The notes under the pieces are model-generated. The model was not told where the DNA came from, searched no databases, and saw only the letters and a program-made list of their open reading frames with translations. From the NCBI GenBank assembly GCA_030837965.1, contig JAUTXP010000007.1, positions 26,116 through 90,115 on the forward strand: DNA of 64,000 nucleotides. Direction: 5' to 3'. Below are positions 43,383 through 52,035 of this stretch, piece by piece. The position numbers and the translations under genes are program-made. The stretch comes from Acidimicrobiaceae bacterium. Its GTDB lineage: Bacteria; Actinomycetota; Acidimicrobiia; Acidimicrobiales; JAUTXP01. Numbering within the stretch: position 1 is the stretch's first letter; each line of letters begins with the position of its first letter.

Positions 43383-44489
43383 TCATTGGCGGGTGGTGAG
43401 GGTGGTGGCCTTGTCGGTGAGGGCTTGGAGGAGTTCGTCGTAGCTCTTGACGAAGGAGGCCACACCCTCCTCCTCCAAGGTGGCGGCCACGTCGTCCATG
43501 GAGATGCCCAGGGCCTCGATCCGACCCAGGTCCGACTCCGCCTCATCCACGCCCACGTCCACCGTCCGGGCGATGGTGCCGTGGTCGACGAAGGCGTCGA
43601 TGGTGGCGTCGGGCATGGTGTTGACCGTGTCCGGGCCGATGAGCGTCTCGACGTAGAGCAGGTCGGGATAGGCCGGGTTCTTGGTGGAGGTGGACGCCCA
43701 CAACGGGCGCTGCACCTTGGCCCCGCGTGCGGCCAGCGCGTCCCACCGCGGCCCCGAGAACTTCTGTTGGAACAGCCGGTAGGCCAGCTTGGCCTGGGCC
43801 ACTGCGGCCTTGCCCCGCAAGGCCAAGGCCTCGTCGGTGCCGATGGCCTCGAGCCTGCGGTCGACCTCGGTGTCCACCCGGCTCACGAAGAACGAGGCCA
43901 CGCTGTGCACCGAGTCCAGCGGCCCTTGGCACGCCTCCAGCCCGGACAGATACGCCTCGATCACGTCCTCGTAGCGGGGCAGCCCGAAGATCAGCGTGAT
44001 GTTGATGCTCTTGCCCCTGGCGATCGTCTCTTGGATGGCGGGCACGCCCGCGGCAGTGGCCGGGATCTTCACGAACAGGTTGGGCTCGTCGATGGTGTCG
44101 TGCAGGTAGAGGGCGGCCTTGACCGTGGCTTCGGTGTCATTGGCGATGGAAGGCGCCACCTCGATGGACACGAAGCCGTCCTGGCCCGCGCTCTCGTCGT
44201 ACACCGGGCGCAGCACGGCCAGCGCGTCCTTGATGTCGCTGATGACCAACTGCCAGTAGGCGTCCTCCACCGGATGCACCTCGACGAGCGAGGCGAACTG
44301 CTCGTCGTAGGCCGACCCGCCGGAGATGGCCTTCTGGAAGATGGTCGGGTTGGAGGTCACGCCCCGGATGCCGTCGGCCGCCAGGCGGGCCAACTGACCG
44401 CCCGACCCGCCCACCAGGTAGTCCCGCTTCAGGTTGTCGAGCCAGGGGCTCTGACCCGCCTGCTGGAACAGGTCGTGCAGCTTGGTCAC
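43383..44489 (-). CDS. tal: Transaldolase
   Basis: The 368-residue enzyme transfers a dihydroxyacetone unit between sugar phosphates. Motifs are GIRGVTSNPTIFQKAI near the start and NLFVKIPAT with the Schiff-base Lys. The length fits the TalB-like subfamily found in actinobacteria. The GTG start overlaps the tkt stop by 4 nt. Confidence 0.95.
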   Translation of the reverse strand: MTKLHDLFQQAGQSPWLDNLKRDYLVGGSGGQLARLAADGIRGVTSNPTIFQKAISGGSAYDEQFASLVEVHPVEDAYWQLVISDIKDALAVLRPVYDESAGQDGFVSIEVAPSIANDTEATVKAALYLHDTIDEPNLFVKIPATAAGVPAIQETIARGKSINITLIFGLPRYEDVIEAYLSGLEACQGPLDSVHSVASFFVSRVDTEVDRRLEAIGTDEALALRGKAAVAQAKLAYRLFQQKFSGPRWDALAARGAKVQRPLWASTSTKNPAYPDLLYVETLIGPDTVNTMPDATIDAFVDHGTIARTVDVGVDEAESDLGRIEALGISMDDVAATLEEEGVASFVKSYDELLQALTDKATTLTTRQ

Positions 44490-46570
44490 GTCGTCTCCTC
44501 GTCTACCGCTTCGTCCCAGTCGGCGTCGTCGGTGTCGGCATCATTGGTGTCGTCGTCTTCAGCGCCGGGCTCGTCCCCGTCGCCATCGCCATCGCCCTCG
44601 TACTCGGCCAGCAGCTCTCGGGCCCGCTCGGCCACGTCGTCGGGGTTGAACCCGAGGCGCTCCAAGGCCACGTTCCCTGGCGCCGACTTCCCGAACCGGT
44701 CGAGGCCCACGCTGTCGTCGGCCCAGCGACTCCATCCGAACGTGGCCGCCGCCTCCACCGACAGGGTGGGCACGTCCTCGGGGAGCACATCCGCTTGATA
44801 GTCCTCGTCCTGATCCTCGAACAGCTCCCAGCACGGCATGGACACGACCCTGACCAGTCGGCCCTCGGCCTCCAACCGGTCGGCCGCGGCCAGGCACAAG
44901 GAGACCTCTGACCCGGTGCCGACGAGGATGAGGTCGGGCTCGCCGCTGCCGTCGTCGCGCAGGACGTAGGCGCCCCGGGCCACGCCCTCGAACTGTTCGG
45001 CCGTGCCGTCCAGCACGGGCAGGTTCTGGCGGCTGAGGATGAGGGCCGTGGGCCCGTCGGCCTCCACCGCGATGCGCCAGGCGTGGGCCGTCTCGTTGGC
45101 GTCGGCGGGCCGGATGACACGCAGGCCCGGCATGGCCCGGAAGGAGGCGAGCTGCTCGACGGGCTGATGCGTGGGTCCGTCCTCGCCCAGTCCGACCGAG
45201 TCATGGGTCCACGAGTAGACGACGTGGGCCTCGCTGATGGCGGCCAGGCGGACGCTGCCGCGCATGTAGTCGGAGAAGTTGAAGAAGGTGCCGCCGACCG
45301 GGAGGACGCCGCCGTGCAGGGCCATGCCGTTCATGGCCGCGCCCATGGCGTGCTCGCGCACCCCGTAGGCGATGGCCCGTCCCTCTGGGTGCTGGCGCGA
45401 CTGGAGCGGCGTGCCTTCGAGCTTGGTACCGGTGTTGCCAGTCAGGTCGGCCCCGCCCGCCATGAGGCCGGGCACCACGTCCATGCTGGCGTCGAGGCAC
45501 GGCTTCAAGGCGTTGCGGGTGGCCACCGACTGGCCTGCCTCCCACACGGGCAGCTTGGTGTGCCACGCGTCCAGGCCCCGGCCGTTGAGGGCGGCCTGGA
45601 ACTCGGCCTTGTCGCCCGACCATCGGTCGCAGCGGGCCTGCCAGTCGGCCCGCAGGGCCTGGCCTCGGGGGATGCACTGGCGGTACAGGTCGACCACGTC
45701 GTCGGGCACCCAGAACGTCTCGTCGGGCGGCAGGCCCAGCAGCTCCTTGGTGGCCTTGATCTCGTCGTCGCCCAACGGCGACCCGTGGGCCGCAGCGGTG
45801 TCGGTGGCGTGGGGCGCGGGCCAGGCGATGTGGCTGCGCAGGATGATGAGCGACGGCTTGTCCTCCACCGTCATGGCCCGCCGCAGCGCGGCTTCGAGGC
45901 GGTCGGGCTCGTTGGCCGCCTCGCCGATCTCGTCCACGTCCCAGCCGTAGGACCGGAACCGCATGGCCGCGTCGTCGGACAGGCTCAGCTCCGTCGGCCC
46001 GTCGATGGTGATGTGGTTGTCGTCGTACACGTACACCAGCCGGCCCAGCCCGAGGTGGCCGGCGAACGAGGCGGCCTCGTGGCTGACGCCCTCCATCAAG
46101 TCGCCGTCCGAGCAGATGACGAAGGTGTGGTGGTCGACGACCTCCGGGCTGAACCGGCTGCGCAGGAAGCGCTCGGCGATGCCCATGCCCACGCCGTTGC
46201 CGAAGCCCTGGCCGAGGGGGCCGGTGGTGACCTCCACGCCCGCGGTGTGGTGGACCTCGGGGTGGCCAGGAGTGGGGGAGTCGTACTGGCGGAAGGCCTT
46301 GATGTCGTCCAGCGTCAGCCCGTAGCCAGTGAGGTAGAGCATCGAGTAGAGGAGGATCGACGCGTGCCCGCACGAGAGGATGAAGCGGTCGCGGTCGGGC
46401 CAGTCCGGCTCGGACGGGTCGTGGCGCATGACCCGCGTGAACAGCACGTGGGCCAGGGGAGCGAGGGCCATGGCCGTGCCCGGGTGGCCGGACTTTGCCC
46501 GCTGGGGGGCGTCCATGGCCAGGCCCCGGATGACGTTGATGCCCAGCCCTTCCAGCTCCTGCGTGGTCAT
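44486..46570 (-). CDS. tkt: Transketolase
   Basis: The 694-residue thiamine-diphosphate enzyme has MDAPQRAKSGHPGTAM, CSDGDLMEGVSHEAASF (ThDP site), and the pyrimidine-domain YGVREHAMGAAMNG and THDSVGLGEDGPTHQP. It ends with about 36 acidic residues (GDGDGDGDEPGAEDDD onward), beyond the usual family end. The ATG 46570 has a TAGGGT box 13 nt upstream, so it probably begins the tkt-tal-pgi-gnd-zwf-opcA-pgl transcript. Confidence 0.96.
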   Translation of the reverse strand: MTTQELEGLGINVIRGLAMDAPQRAKSGHPGTAMALAPLAHVLFTRVMRHDPSEPDWPDRDRFILSCGHASILLYSMLYLTGYGLTLDDIKAFRQYDSPTPGHPEVHHTAGVEVTTGPLGQGFGNGVGMGIAERFLRSRFSPEVVDHHTFVICSDGDLMEGVSHEAASFAGHLGLGRLVYVYDDNHITIDGPTELSLSDDAAMRFRSYGWDVDEIGEAANEPDRLEAALRRAMTVEDKPSLIILRSHIAWPAPHATDTAAAHGSPLGDDEIKATKELLGLPPDETFWVPDDVVDLYRQCIPRGQALRADWQARCDRWSGDKAEFQAALNGRGLDAWHTKLPVWEAGQSVATRNALKPCLDASMDVVPGLMAGGADLTGNTGTKLEGTPLQSRQHPEGRAIAYGVREHAMGAAMNGMALHGGVLPVGGTFFNFSDYMRGSVRLAAISEAHVVYSWTHDSVGLGEDGPTHQPVEQLASFRAMPGLRVIRPADANETAHAWRIAVEADGPTALILSRQNLPVLDGTAEQFEGVARGAYVLRDDGSGEPDLILVGTGSEVSLCLAAADRLEAEGRLVRVVSMPCWELFEDQDEDYQADVLPEDVPTLSVEAAATFGWSRWADDSVGLDRFGKSAPGNVALERLGFNPDDVAERARELLAEYEGDGDGDGDEPGAEDDDTNDADTDDADWDEAVDEETT

Positions 46571-46577
46571 GCTCGGA

Positions 46578-46583
46578 ACCCTA
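46578..46583 (-). promoter_or_regulatory. -10 box (TAGGGT) for the pentose-phosphate operon
   Basis: It begins 13 nt before the tkt ATG at 46570 and would give a leaderless polycistronic mRNA. Confidence 0.45.
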
Positions 46584-46655
46584 CCCACCGGGGGAGGGCG
46601 GGCCGGCCCGCCGGGCTCGGCGGCGGGCGGGGCCAGGAGCGGGGTCAGCAGCGGG

Positions 46656-47768
46656 TCAGGAGGGGTCGGTGAACAGGGCCACGGATGCGGTGAACCCGTG
46701 CACGAAGTTGCGCCCGCCCACGGGGCCGAACTCGCCCGCGGCGAAGAAGCCCGCCACCGGCCCGCCCACCTCCTCGTCGAACACCAGGGCGTCGTGGTTG
46801 GGCTCGCCGAACAGCCACCGACCCCTGCCGTTGCAGGTGAAGAGCAGGGCGCCATCGGCGTCGCCCCGACCGTCCAGGGCCGCGTGCAGGTCCTCGTCGG
46901 CCGTGGCCGCGTCCCGCACGTGGAACTGCACGGTCGACCCCACCTCCATCTCCGCGCCCACCGCAATGGCCCCGATCTCGCGGTCGGCGCCGATCACGTT
47001 GCGCACAAGGAAGTCACCCCGGTCGAAGCGGTCCTTGTGCTCGTCGATGACCGTGCCCAGGTGCAGCCCGGAGTTGATGAGGCGCACGTCCTCCTCCGGG
47101 ATGACGCCGCCGCTGGCCATCTCGACCAGCCGCTCCATGGCCGGACGACCCGCCAACTCGTACACCACGTTGCGCTCGGCCTTGGTCACGACATAGGGAC
47201 GGCCGATCGGCCTGCACCCCTGGCTCACCACCGCCTCGATCGAAGGCCCCGGTCCGATGAAGGCGCCCACGGCCCCGTCCGTCGTGACCACGTCGTCGAG
47301 CACCAGCCGGTTGCCGCCCGGGCCGCGGGCCGCGGATGCGTTGCCGCCCACGACGGGCAGCCCCGGCCAACGGGCGTGCACCTCGTCGTGGAAGGCGTCG
47401 ACGTCGAAGCTGAACGGGTCGGCCAGCAGGACGACGGCCTGGGGGGCGAAGGGCAGGTCGTCTGGAAGGGCGTTGCGAAAGCCCCGCACCGGCCCGAACC
47501 GTCCGGCCCACAGCGACACGCCGGGCTCGTCCTCGGCCTCGTGGCGCACGCCCAGCACCGACACGGCCGCGCACCCGAGCAGCACCGTGGGCTGCACGAT
47601 GGCCCGGACCGCAGCGGCCGCGTCCTCCAGCGCGCCCGCGTGGTGGGGCGTGACGAACACAGCGACCAGGTCGGGGTTGGGCCCCAAGTCTTCGAGCAGT
47701 TGGCCCGCGGCCTCGCCCACCGCGGTGGCGGTGACCGGGTGGATGGACAGGGCGGAGGCGTACGGCAT
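46656..47768 (-). CDS. Second FIST domain protein
   Basis: The 370-residue protein has FIST-N (LVAVFVTPHHAGALEDAA, LLGCAAVSVLG, LPVVGGNASA) and FIST-C features (LLFTCNGRGRWLFG, VAGFFAAGEFGPVGG). It is shorter than and divergent from the FIST protein at 18-19 kb and has no GGDEF partner. It is 13 nt after a small gene and 85 nt upstream of tkt. Confidence 0.86.
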   Translation of the reverse strand: MPYASALSIHPVTATAVGEAAGQLLEDLGPNPDLVAVFVTPHHAGALEDAAAAVRAIVQPTVLLGCAAVSVLGVRHEAEDEPGVSLWAGRFGPVRGFRNALPDDLPFAPQAVVLLADPFSFDVDAFHDEVHARWPGLPVVGGNASAARGPGGNRLVLDDVVTTDGAVGAFIGPGPSIEAVVSQGCRPIGRPYVVTKAERNVVYELAGRPAMERLVEMASGGVIPEEDVRLINSGLHLGTVIDEHKDRFDRGDFLVRNVIGADREIGAIAVGAEMEVGSTVQFHVRDAATADEDLHAALDGRGDADGALLFTCNGRGRWLFGEPNHDALVFDEEVGGPVAGFFAAGEFGPVGGRNFVHGFTASVALFTDPS

Positions 47769-47781
47769 TGCGCGTCGAGCG

Positions 47782-48171
47782 TCAGTCGGCCGGTGGGATG
47801 AGGGTGAGGGGGACGACGGTCCAGTCGCCCCTGTCGATGCGGCAGTGGGCCTCGATGGTGGTGTAGTCGGGGAAGGTCAGCTCGCCCCTGACCAGGCGAT
47901 AGGTGAACTTGCCCGGGTCCACCGTGAAGGGGGACGCGTTGCGGGCCACCTCCTCGCCCGCCTCGTCCTTGAAGCTCACCTCGAGCACGGCCTGTCCCGG
48001 CTCGTTGGGGCGGCAGCGCACCAACACCACCAGATGGGGGGCGATGGTGACGGGCGGCGGGTTGGGCGCGGGCAGCGAGAACATGATCCCGGACAGGTCG
48101 ATTCGAGTCGACGGGCCGGGCACCTGGCGGAGGTTGATGTTCTCCACGAAGAGGGCGGAGACGATGTCCAT
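47782..48171 (-). CDS. Small conserved-type protein (129 aa), beta-rich
   Basis: The protein begins [19 protein letters not shown] and continues with strand-like repeats ([41 protein letters not shown]). It vaguely resembles DUF6941-type proteins, but I do not claim a family. The TAGCGT box 14 nt before the ATG and the FIST gene 13 nt downstream make it the first gene of a pair. Confidence 0.65.
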   Translation of the reverse strand: MDIVSALFVENINLRQVPGPSTRIDLSGIMFSLPAPNPPPVTIAPHLVVLVRCRPNEPGQAVLEVSFKDEAGEEVARNASPFTVDPGKFTYRLVRGELTFPDYTTIEAHCRIDRGDWTVVPLTLIPPAD

Positions 48172-48179
48172 GGGCGTGG

Positions 48180-48185
48180 ACGCTA
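48180..48185 (-). promoter_or_regulatory. -10 box (TAGCGT) for the 129-aa gene
   Basis: It begins 14 nt before the ATG at 48171. Confidence 0.45.
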
Positions 48186-48220
48186 CCCATCCCTGCGGCC
48201 GCCGAGGGGGCGCCGATCCG

Positions 48221-48871
48221 GTGGGCACAACGACGGCGCAAGTACCCTGCGGCACTATCACTGCCCCTGTTGCCGCTTCCACGCGGGAGTCGATCCTGGC
48301 CGCCGCCCTCCGGCTCTTCGCCGAGCACGGGTACGACGGCACGTCTCTGAACGAGATCGCCGAGGTCGTGGGCATCCGCAGGCCCAGCCTGTTGCACCAC
48401 TTCACGTCCAAGGAGGCGCTGTACCGCGAGGTGTTCACCGCGTCGATGGCCGACTGGATGAGCCGGGTGGCCGAGGCCACCGAGACCCCCCGCGACGGCT
48501 GGGCCCAGGTGGACCGGGTGATGACCGCGGGCTTCGAGTTCTTCATGGCCAACCCGATGTTCGTGCGACTGGTGCGGCGGGAGGCGCTGGAGGGGGCGGG
48601 GCGGCTGGGCGTGAGCCTGGGCGAGTCGCTCAAGCCGCTGTTCGACCAGGCCGTGGGGTTCTTCGAAAAGGAGATGGACGCGGGCCGGTTCCGCAGCTAC
48701 GACGCCCGCCAGATGCTGCTGACCGGGTACGGCGCGCTGCTGTCGTACTTCAGCGACCTGCCGTTCCTGGAGACGCTGCTCGGCCGCGACCCGCTCGGCG
48801 CCGACGCCCTCAGCGAACGCCTCGACCACATCCGCGCCTTTTTCCGCGCCGCCCTCGAACCCCAGCCCTAA
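48221..48871 (+). CDS. TetR family transcriptional regulator
   Basis: The 216-residue protein has the TetR helix-turn-helix ([37 protein letters not shown], about residues 24-60) and a ligand-binding helical half. It should repress a nearby or distant operon in response to a lipophilic ligand. The start is not clear. GTG 48221 gives a longer N-terminus, yet a TACCCT box at 48243-48248 lies 14 nt before an in-frame ATC at 48257, where the conserved region begins. Confidence 0.88.
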   Translation: MGTTTAQVPCGTITAPVAASTRESILAAALRLFAEHGYDGTSLNEIAEVVGIRRPSLLHHFTSKEALYREVFTASMADWMSRVAEATETPRDGWAQVDRVMTAGFEFFMANPMFVRLVRREALEGAGRLGVSLGESLKPLFDQAVGFFEKEMDAGRFRSYDARQMLLTGYGALLSYFSDLPFLETLLGRDPLGADALSERLDHIRAFFRAALEPQP

Positions 48872-48897
48872 CCGTCGACGTCGCCCGCTGTTCGCGT

Positions 48898-48939
48898 CTT
48901 GTCGCGCTGGTTGCCGGATATGGCACTGAGCGCGACAAG
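48898..48939. terminator. Inverted repeat in a convergent junction
   Basis: CTTGTCGCGCT (48898-48908) and AGCGCGACAAG (48929-48939) form an 11-bp stem; the 20-nt loop can pair further (GCC/GGC). It lies between the TetR stop and the convergent membrane-protein stop and may end both transcripts. Confidence 0.5.
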
Positions 48940-48945
48940 TCCGGC

Positions 48946-50091
48946 TCAGGGGTGGGATGCGGCAGCGCCGGTAGTGGTAGCGGCGGCGAAGCGGCGGTGC
49001 CAGGTCGACGTCGAGGCCAACAGCCTGGGCAGCTCCATGATGACGACCGTCGACACGGCCAGCGCCAGCCGCCAGCGCACCCACTCGTTCCACACGACGT
49101 AGGCGCTGAAGGCGGCCGCCGCCATCGTCGGCAGCATCATCAGCCGTCGGCTTTTCTTGGCCGTCCACCGCACGGCGATGGTCCAGCCGACGGCGAACAT
49201 GGTCACGAACCCAGCGCCCGCCAGCAACATGCGGGTCCGCGAGTCCACGTTGTCGGGCGGGAGCACCAGCGCCGACACATAGATCGTCGTGACCAGCGGG
49301 AGCACCCGAAGCCACTTGTACCTCGTCGTGGTCCGCTCGGTGAAGCTCTGCTCGTAGCGGCCCCAGCCGTAGCCCAGCACACCGGTGAATCCGGCGATGA
49401 CGAACGTGGCCAGTGCCCGCGACGTCAGGTTCCACGGAATGACCCGCCCGACATCGGTGGTCTCGGCCCGCAGAGCCAGCACGAAGCCGAGACCGAACGC
49501 GACCAGCGAAATAGTGAAGACCGCTTGGGCCTCGCCGCTGCGCTGGTACTTCTGGTCGGCGCGCACGGCCAGGTTGTGGGTCTCGATGACCAGATTGCTG
49601 GTCATTTCAGATCGAAGCCTGGTCACGTCGATGTCGTCTGACCACATGGCCTCCCAGTCGTCCCGGGGCTTGTCTGCGATGGACATGAAGAACAGACGCG
49701 ACCGCGCGAGCGGCGTCTTTCCAGGCGAGGACGCTCCGGGCAGGCGCAGGGTCTGGCCCATCCCGAAGAGGAACACGGTCACGGCCACCAGGACGAGCAC
49801 CACGAACACCAGGAACAAGCCCGCGGGCAGCGCGATCTTGCCGCCCACGTCGTACTTGATCTCGAGAATCTCCTTGCGGGTCGCGAACGCGATAGCGGCG
49901 CCGGTGAGGAAGGCGATGGCGGATAGAAAGCGGCCGACCTTGTCGTCTTGGTGCTTGGTCGCGTCGAGGACTTCTTTGTAGGCGAGCTGGGCCAACTCGA
50001 ACCGCGCCTTGGCATCTTCGGCAGCAGCGGCGGCGGCGGCCTTGACGGCGGCCTCGACCCTGGCCCCTTCGCCTGTGTCCTTGATGGCCAT
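48946..50091 (-). CDS. Multi-pass membrane protein with PycTM/SLATT-like N-terminal region
   Basis: The 381-residue protein has an N-terminal helix rich in Ala and charged residues. Two membrane helices follow (FLSAIAFLTGAAIAFATR; ALPAGLFLVFVVLVLVAVTVF), then a cytoplasmic stretch of about 80 residues ending ETHNLAVRADQKYQRSGEAQ, and about six more helices. The two-helix unit followed by a soluble segment and a Ky-containing helix resembles the small membrane effectors of Pycsar and SLATT-type immune systems. That similarity is by eye only. It follows the deoxyribosyltransferase-like gene by 75 nt in the same direction. Confidence 0.65.
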   Translation of the reverse strand: MAIKDTGEGARVEAAVKAAAAAAAEDAKARFELAQLAYKEVLDATKHQDDKVGRFLSAIAFLTGAAIAFATRKEILEIKYDVGGKIALPAGLFLVFVVLVLVAVTVFLFGMGQTLRLPGASSPGKTPLARSRLFFMSIADKPRDDWEAMWSDDIDVTRLRSEMTSNLVIETHNLAVRADQKYQRSGEAQAVFTISLVAFGLGFVLALRAETTDVGRVIPWNLTSRALATFVIAGFTGVLGYGWGRYEQSFTERTTTRYKWLRVLPLVTTIYVSALVLPPDNVDSRTRMLLAGAGFVTMFAVGWTIAVRWTAKKSRRLMMLPTMAAAAFSAYVVWNEWVRWRLALAVSTVVIMELPRLLASTSTWHRRFAAATTTGAAASHP

Positions 50092-50166
50092 CGCCCGTTT
50101 CCCCGATCGTGTCTGTCGTCGGTCAATGGATCGCGTGCCCACACTACGCCGGTGTAGGCAGACGCC

Positions 50167-51114
50167 TTAAGAGTCGACGACCTCGCCGCTGGGCACCCCC
50201 GGTGCGGGAAGGTGGCCGTGGAGTCTGATGACGCTTTCCAACAAGCCGCACGCGGTGGCCGTGAACTTGGCGATGGCCTGGCGGCCCACCGGCGTCTCCA
50301 GCCCGAGGACCGAGGCCCGGTGGTAGTAGTTCGTCAACTGCTGCCACCACCAGCCGTCGAGCCCGAGCCCGTCCGCCGTGTGCTGGTCGTCCAGCTCGGT
50401 GCCGAACTTCTTCGTCTGATACCGCCGCTCGGCCACCAACCAGGCGAACGTCTCCGACGCGGCAGCCGCGGGATCGTCCCGAGGCAGCACCACCGCCGGC
50501 GCCGCGCCCGCCGTGAAGATCGCAGGCAGCTCTGCCTCCACGTCGTCGTAGCCGAGCCCGCGAAGCTCGTCGGCCGCGGCTTCGAGCTGCGCCTCCAAGT
50601 CAGCCCTGTCCAACGAGGCGCCCCACGCGTCGTGCAGCGGCAGCCCGCGGGCCACGGCGAAGGCCACTTCGAAACGCGCCCCTCGGCTGAAGGCCCACCC
50701 CGGTGAGACGAGGACCCGCTGCGCGAACGTGCCGATGACGGTGGTCCAGAAGCGGTCGAAGTCGTCTTGGGACCACTGCCCGATGTGCACGCGCGAAGGG
50801 TCGATCACGATCTCGCCAGGGAAGGCGGCCCGAGCCTGACGGGCCAAGACCCTTGCCTCCTCCTCGTTGGGCCGAACCACCTCGTTCACCCACCGCTCCT
50901 TGAACCGGCGCCGGACCTCGGCCCTTGGGCACCCGAGCGCGGCGGCCAGTTGGAACTCCCGCCTGCCTGAGGTGATGGGAACGCTCAGGTAGGCCGAGCC
51001 GTCCGTGGCTCCGGCCGCGTCGAGCGCCTCCAACAGCGGCTCGAACAGGTCGACCCCCGTGTAATCGGACGGCATTCCGGGCTCCGAACAGGTTTCAGCC
51101 ACGAGATCGGTCAT
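50167..51114 (-). CDS. Nucleoside deoxyribosyltransferase-like protein with C-terminal helical domain
   Basis: The 315-residue protein starts its core with SAYLSVPITSGRREF (residues 40-54) and has SPGWAFSRGARFEVAFAVARGLPL (137-160). This pattern (GW-x-S-x-G-x3-E, with Glu149 as the likely nucleophile) is that of the nucleoside 2-deoxyribosyltransferase fold. A C-terminal helical part (residues 222-300: ERRYQTKKFG, QHT, WWWQQLTNYYHRA, ESVIRLHG) recalls MazG-like nucleotide pyrophosphohydrolases but lacks their clear acid signature. It may act on a nucleotide. A leaderless -10 box supports the ATG 51114. Confidence 0.65.
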   Translation of the reverse strand: MTDLVAETCSEPGMPSDYTGVDLFEPLLEALDAAGATDGSAYLSVPITSGRREFQLAAALGCPRAEVRRRFKERWVNEVVRPNEEEARVLARQARAAFPGEIVIDPSRVHIGQWSQDDFDRFWTTVIGTFAQRVLVSPGWAFSRGARFEVAFAVARGLPLHDAWGASLDRADLEAQLEAAADELRGLGYDDVEAELPAIFTAGAAPAVVLPRDDPAAAASETFAWLVAERRYQTKKFGTELDDQHTADGLGLDGWWWQQLTNYYHRASVLGLETPVGRQAIAKFTATACGLLESVIRLHGHLPAPGVPSGEVVDS

Positions 51115-51121
51115 GGCTGGG

Positions 51122-51127
51122 AGGATA
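51122..51127 (-). promoter_or_regulatory. -10 box (TATCCT) for the deoxyribosyltransferase-like cassette
   Basis: It begins 13 nt before the ATG at 51114, in an unusually AT-rich stretch (51118-51157) with TTGTTG upstream as a weak -35. Confidence 0.45.
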
Positions 51128-51178
51128 CGAGTGGGGTGTAACAACAACCCGTTATAGCCCCAACCGCGGCCTGTCGGG

Positions 51179-51583
51179 TCAGGCGGGGGGAGTGGCGGGG
51201 CCCGCTTTGCCTTCCAGCGCGCACAGGGCGTCGGACTCCTCGGGCGACGCCTCGGGCCCGTATTTGAGGGCCACCGTCCCCTTGGCCTCACACGCCGGGC
51301 ACGTGAGCCCGGCCACGGCCACCATGTCGGCCGGGTCCGATGCGCCCTCGGTGCGCCGCAGCAGGCCCAGGTCGAACGAGCCCGCGCCCGACACCGCCCC
51401 GCACGACCCGCACCGCAACGACCCCGACCCAGAAACGGCGTCCGACCCAGAACCGGCGTCCGACCCAGACGCTCCCTCGTCCAACACCGGCATGAACTGT
51501 CCGGTGTAGCCCTGGAGCTCGAAGCGCCGGATCACCTCCACCAGCGTGGTCCCGTCCGATGCGTACTCAGCGGCCGTGCCCAT
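51179..51583 (-). CDS. Zinc-ribbon hypothetical protein (134 aa)
   Basis: The protein has an N-terminal VEVIRRFELQGYTGQFMP segment, a Ser/Gly/Asp repeat encoded by 18-bp tandem units (51427-51470), and two Cys pairs (CGSCG and CPAC) that form a zinc ribbon around an LGLLRRTEG loop. It may be a small nucleic-acid or protein-binding module. It is divergent from the thioesterase. ATG 51583 is preferred to an ATG at 51616. Confidence 0.72.
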   Translation of the reverse strand: MGTAAEYASDGTTLVEVIRRFELQGYTGQFMPVLDEGASGSDAGSGSDAVSGSGSLRCGSCGAVSGAGSFDLGLLRRTEGASDPADMVAVAGLTCPACEAKGTVALKYGPEASPEESDALCALEGKAGPATPPA

Positions 51584-51604
51584 GCCCCCTGCGTACCCCG
51601 GCGC

Positions 51605-51610
51605 TACCGT
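51605..51610 (+). promoter_or_regulatory. -10 box (TACCGT) for the thioesterase run
   Basis: It begins 14 nt before the ATG at 51619. Confidence 0.45.
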
Positions 51611-51618
51611 CCCCATCC

Positions 51619-52035
51619 ATGGCCCCGACCGACCAGCGCGTCCAGGTCCCGCCCAACTGCGACCTCACCCTGGGCATGGTCTGCACCGACAAGTCCGAGC
51701 CCGGCCGCACCACGTGGACCATGAAGGCGGACGAGCGCTTCGGCAACCCGGTGGGCATCATCCAGGGCGGCTTCCTCGCCGCCTTCGCCGACTCCAGCAT
51801 GGGCGCGGCCTCGGTCACCTACGCCGCGGCCCAGGACCGCAAGGTCTTCAGCGCCAACGCGGAGATGAAGATCAGCTTCTTGAAGGCGGTCAAGGTCGGG
51901 TCCGACCTGACCTGCACGGCCTACGTCATCTCGGGCGGCTCCCGGGCTGCGTTCGTGGAGGCCGACGTGGTCGACGGCGACGGGCGGCTGGTGGCCAAGG
52001 CCAGCTCGACCTACCTGCTCACGCCCCGGCAGTAA
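51619..52035 (+). CDS. PaaI-type hot-dog fold thioesterase
   Basis: The 138-residue protein has the hot-dog core FGNPVGIIQGGFLAAFADSSMGAA followed by beta strands (AEMKISFLKAVKVGSDLTCTAYV). This family hydrolyses acyl-CoA, often aromatic. Its TAA overlaps the dacB ATG by 1 nt, so it is cotranscribed. Substrate unknown. Confidence 0.88.
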   Translation: MAPTDQRVQVPPNCDLTLGMVCTDKSEPGRTTWTMKADERFGNPVGIIQGGFLAAFADSSMGAASVTYAAAQDRKVFSANAEMKISFLKAVKVGSDLTCTAYVISGGSRAAFVEADVVDGDGRLVAKASSTYLLTPRQ

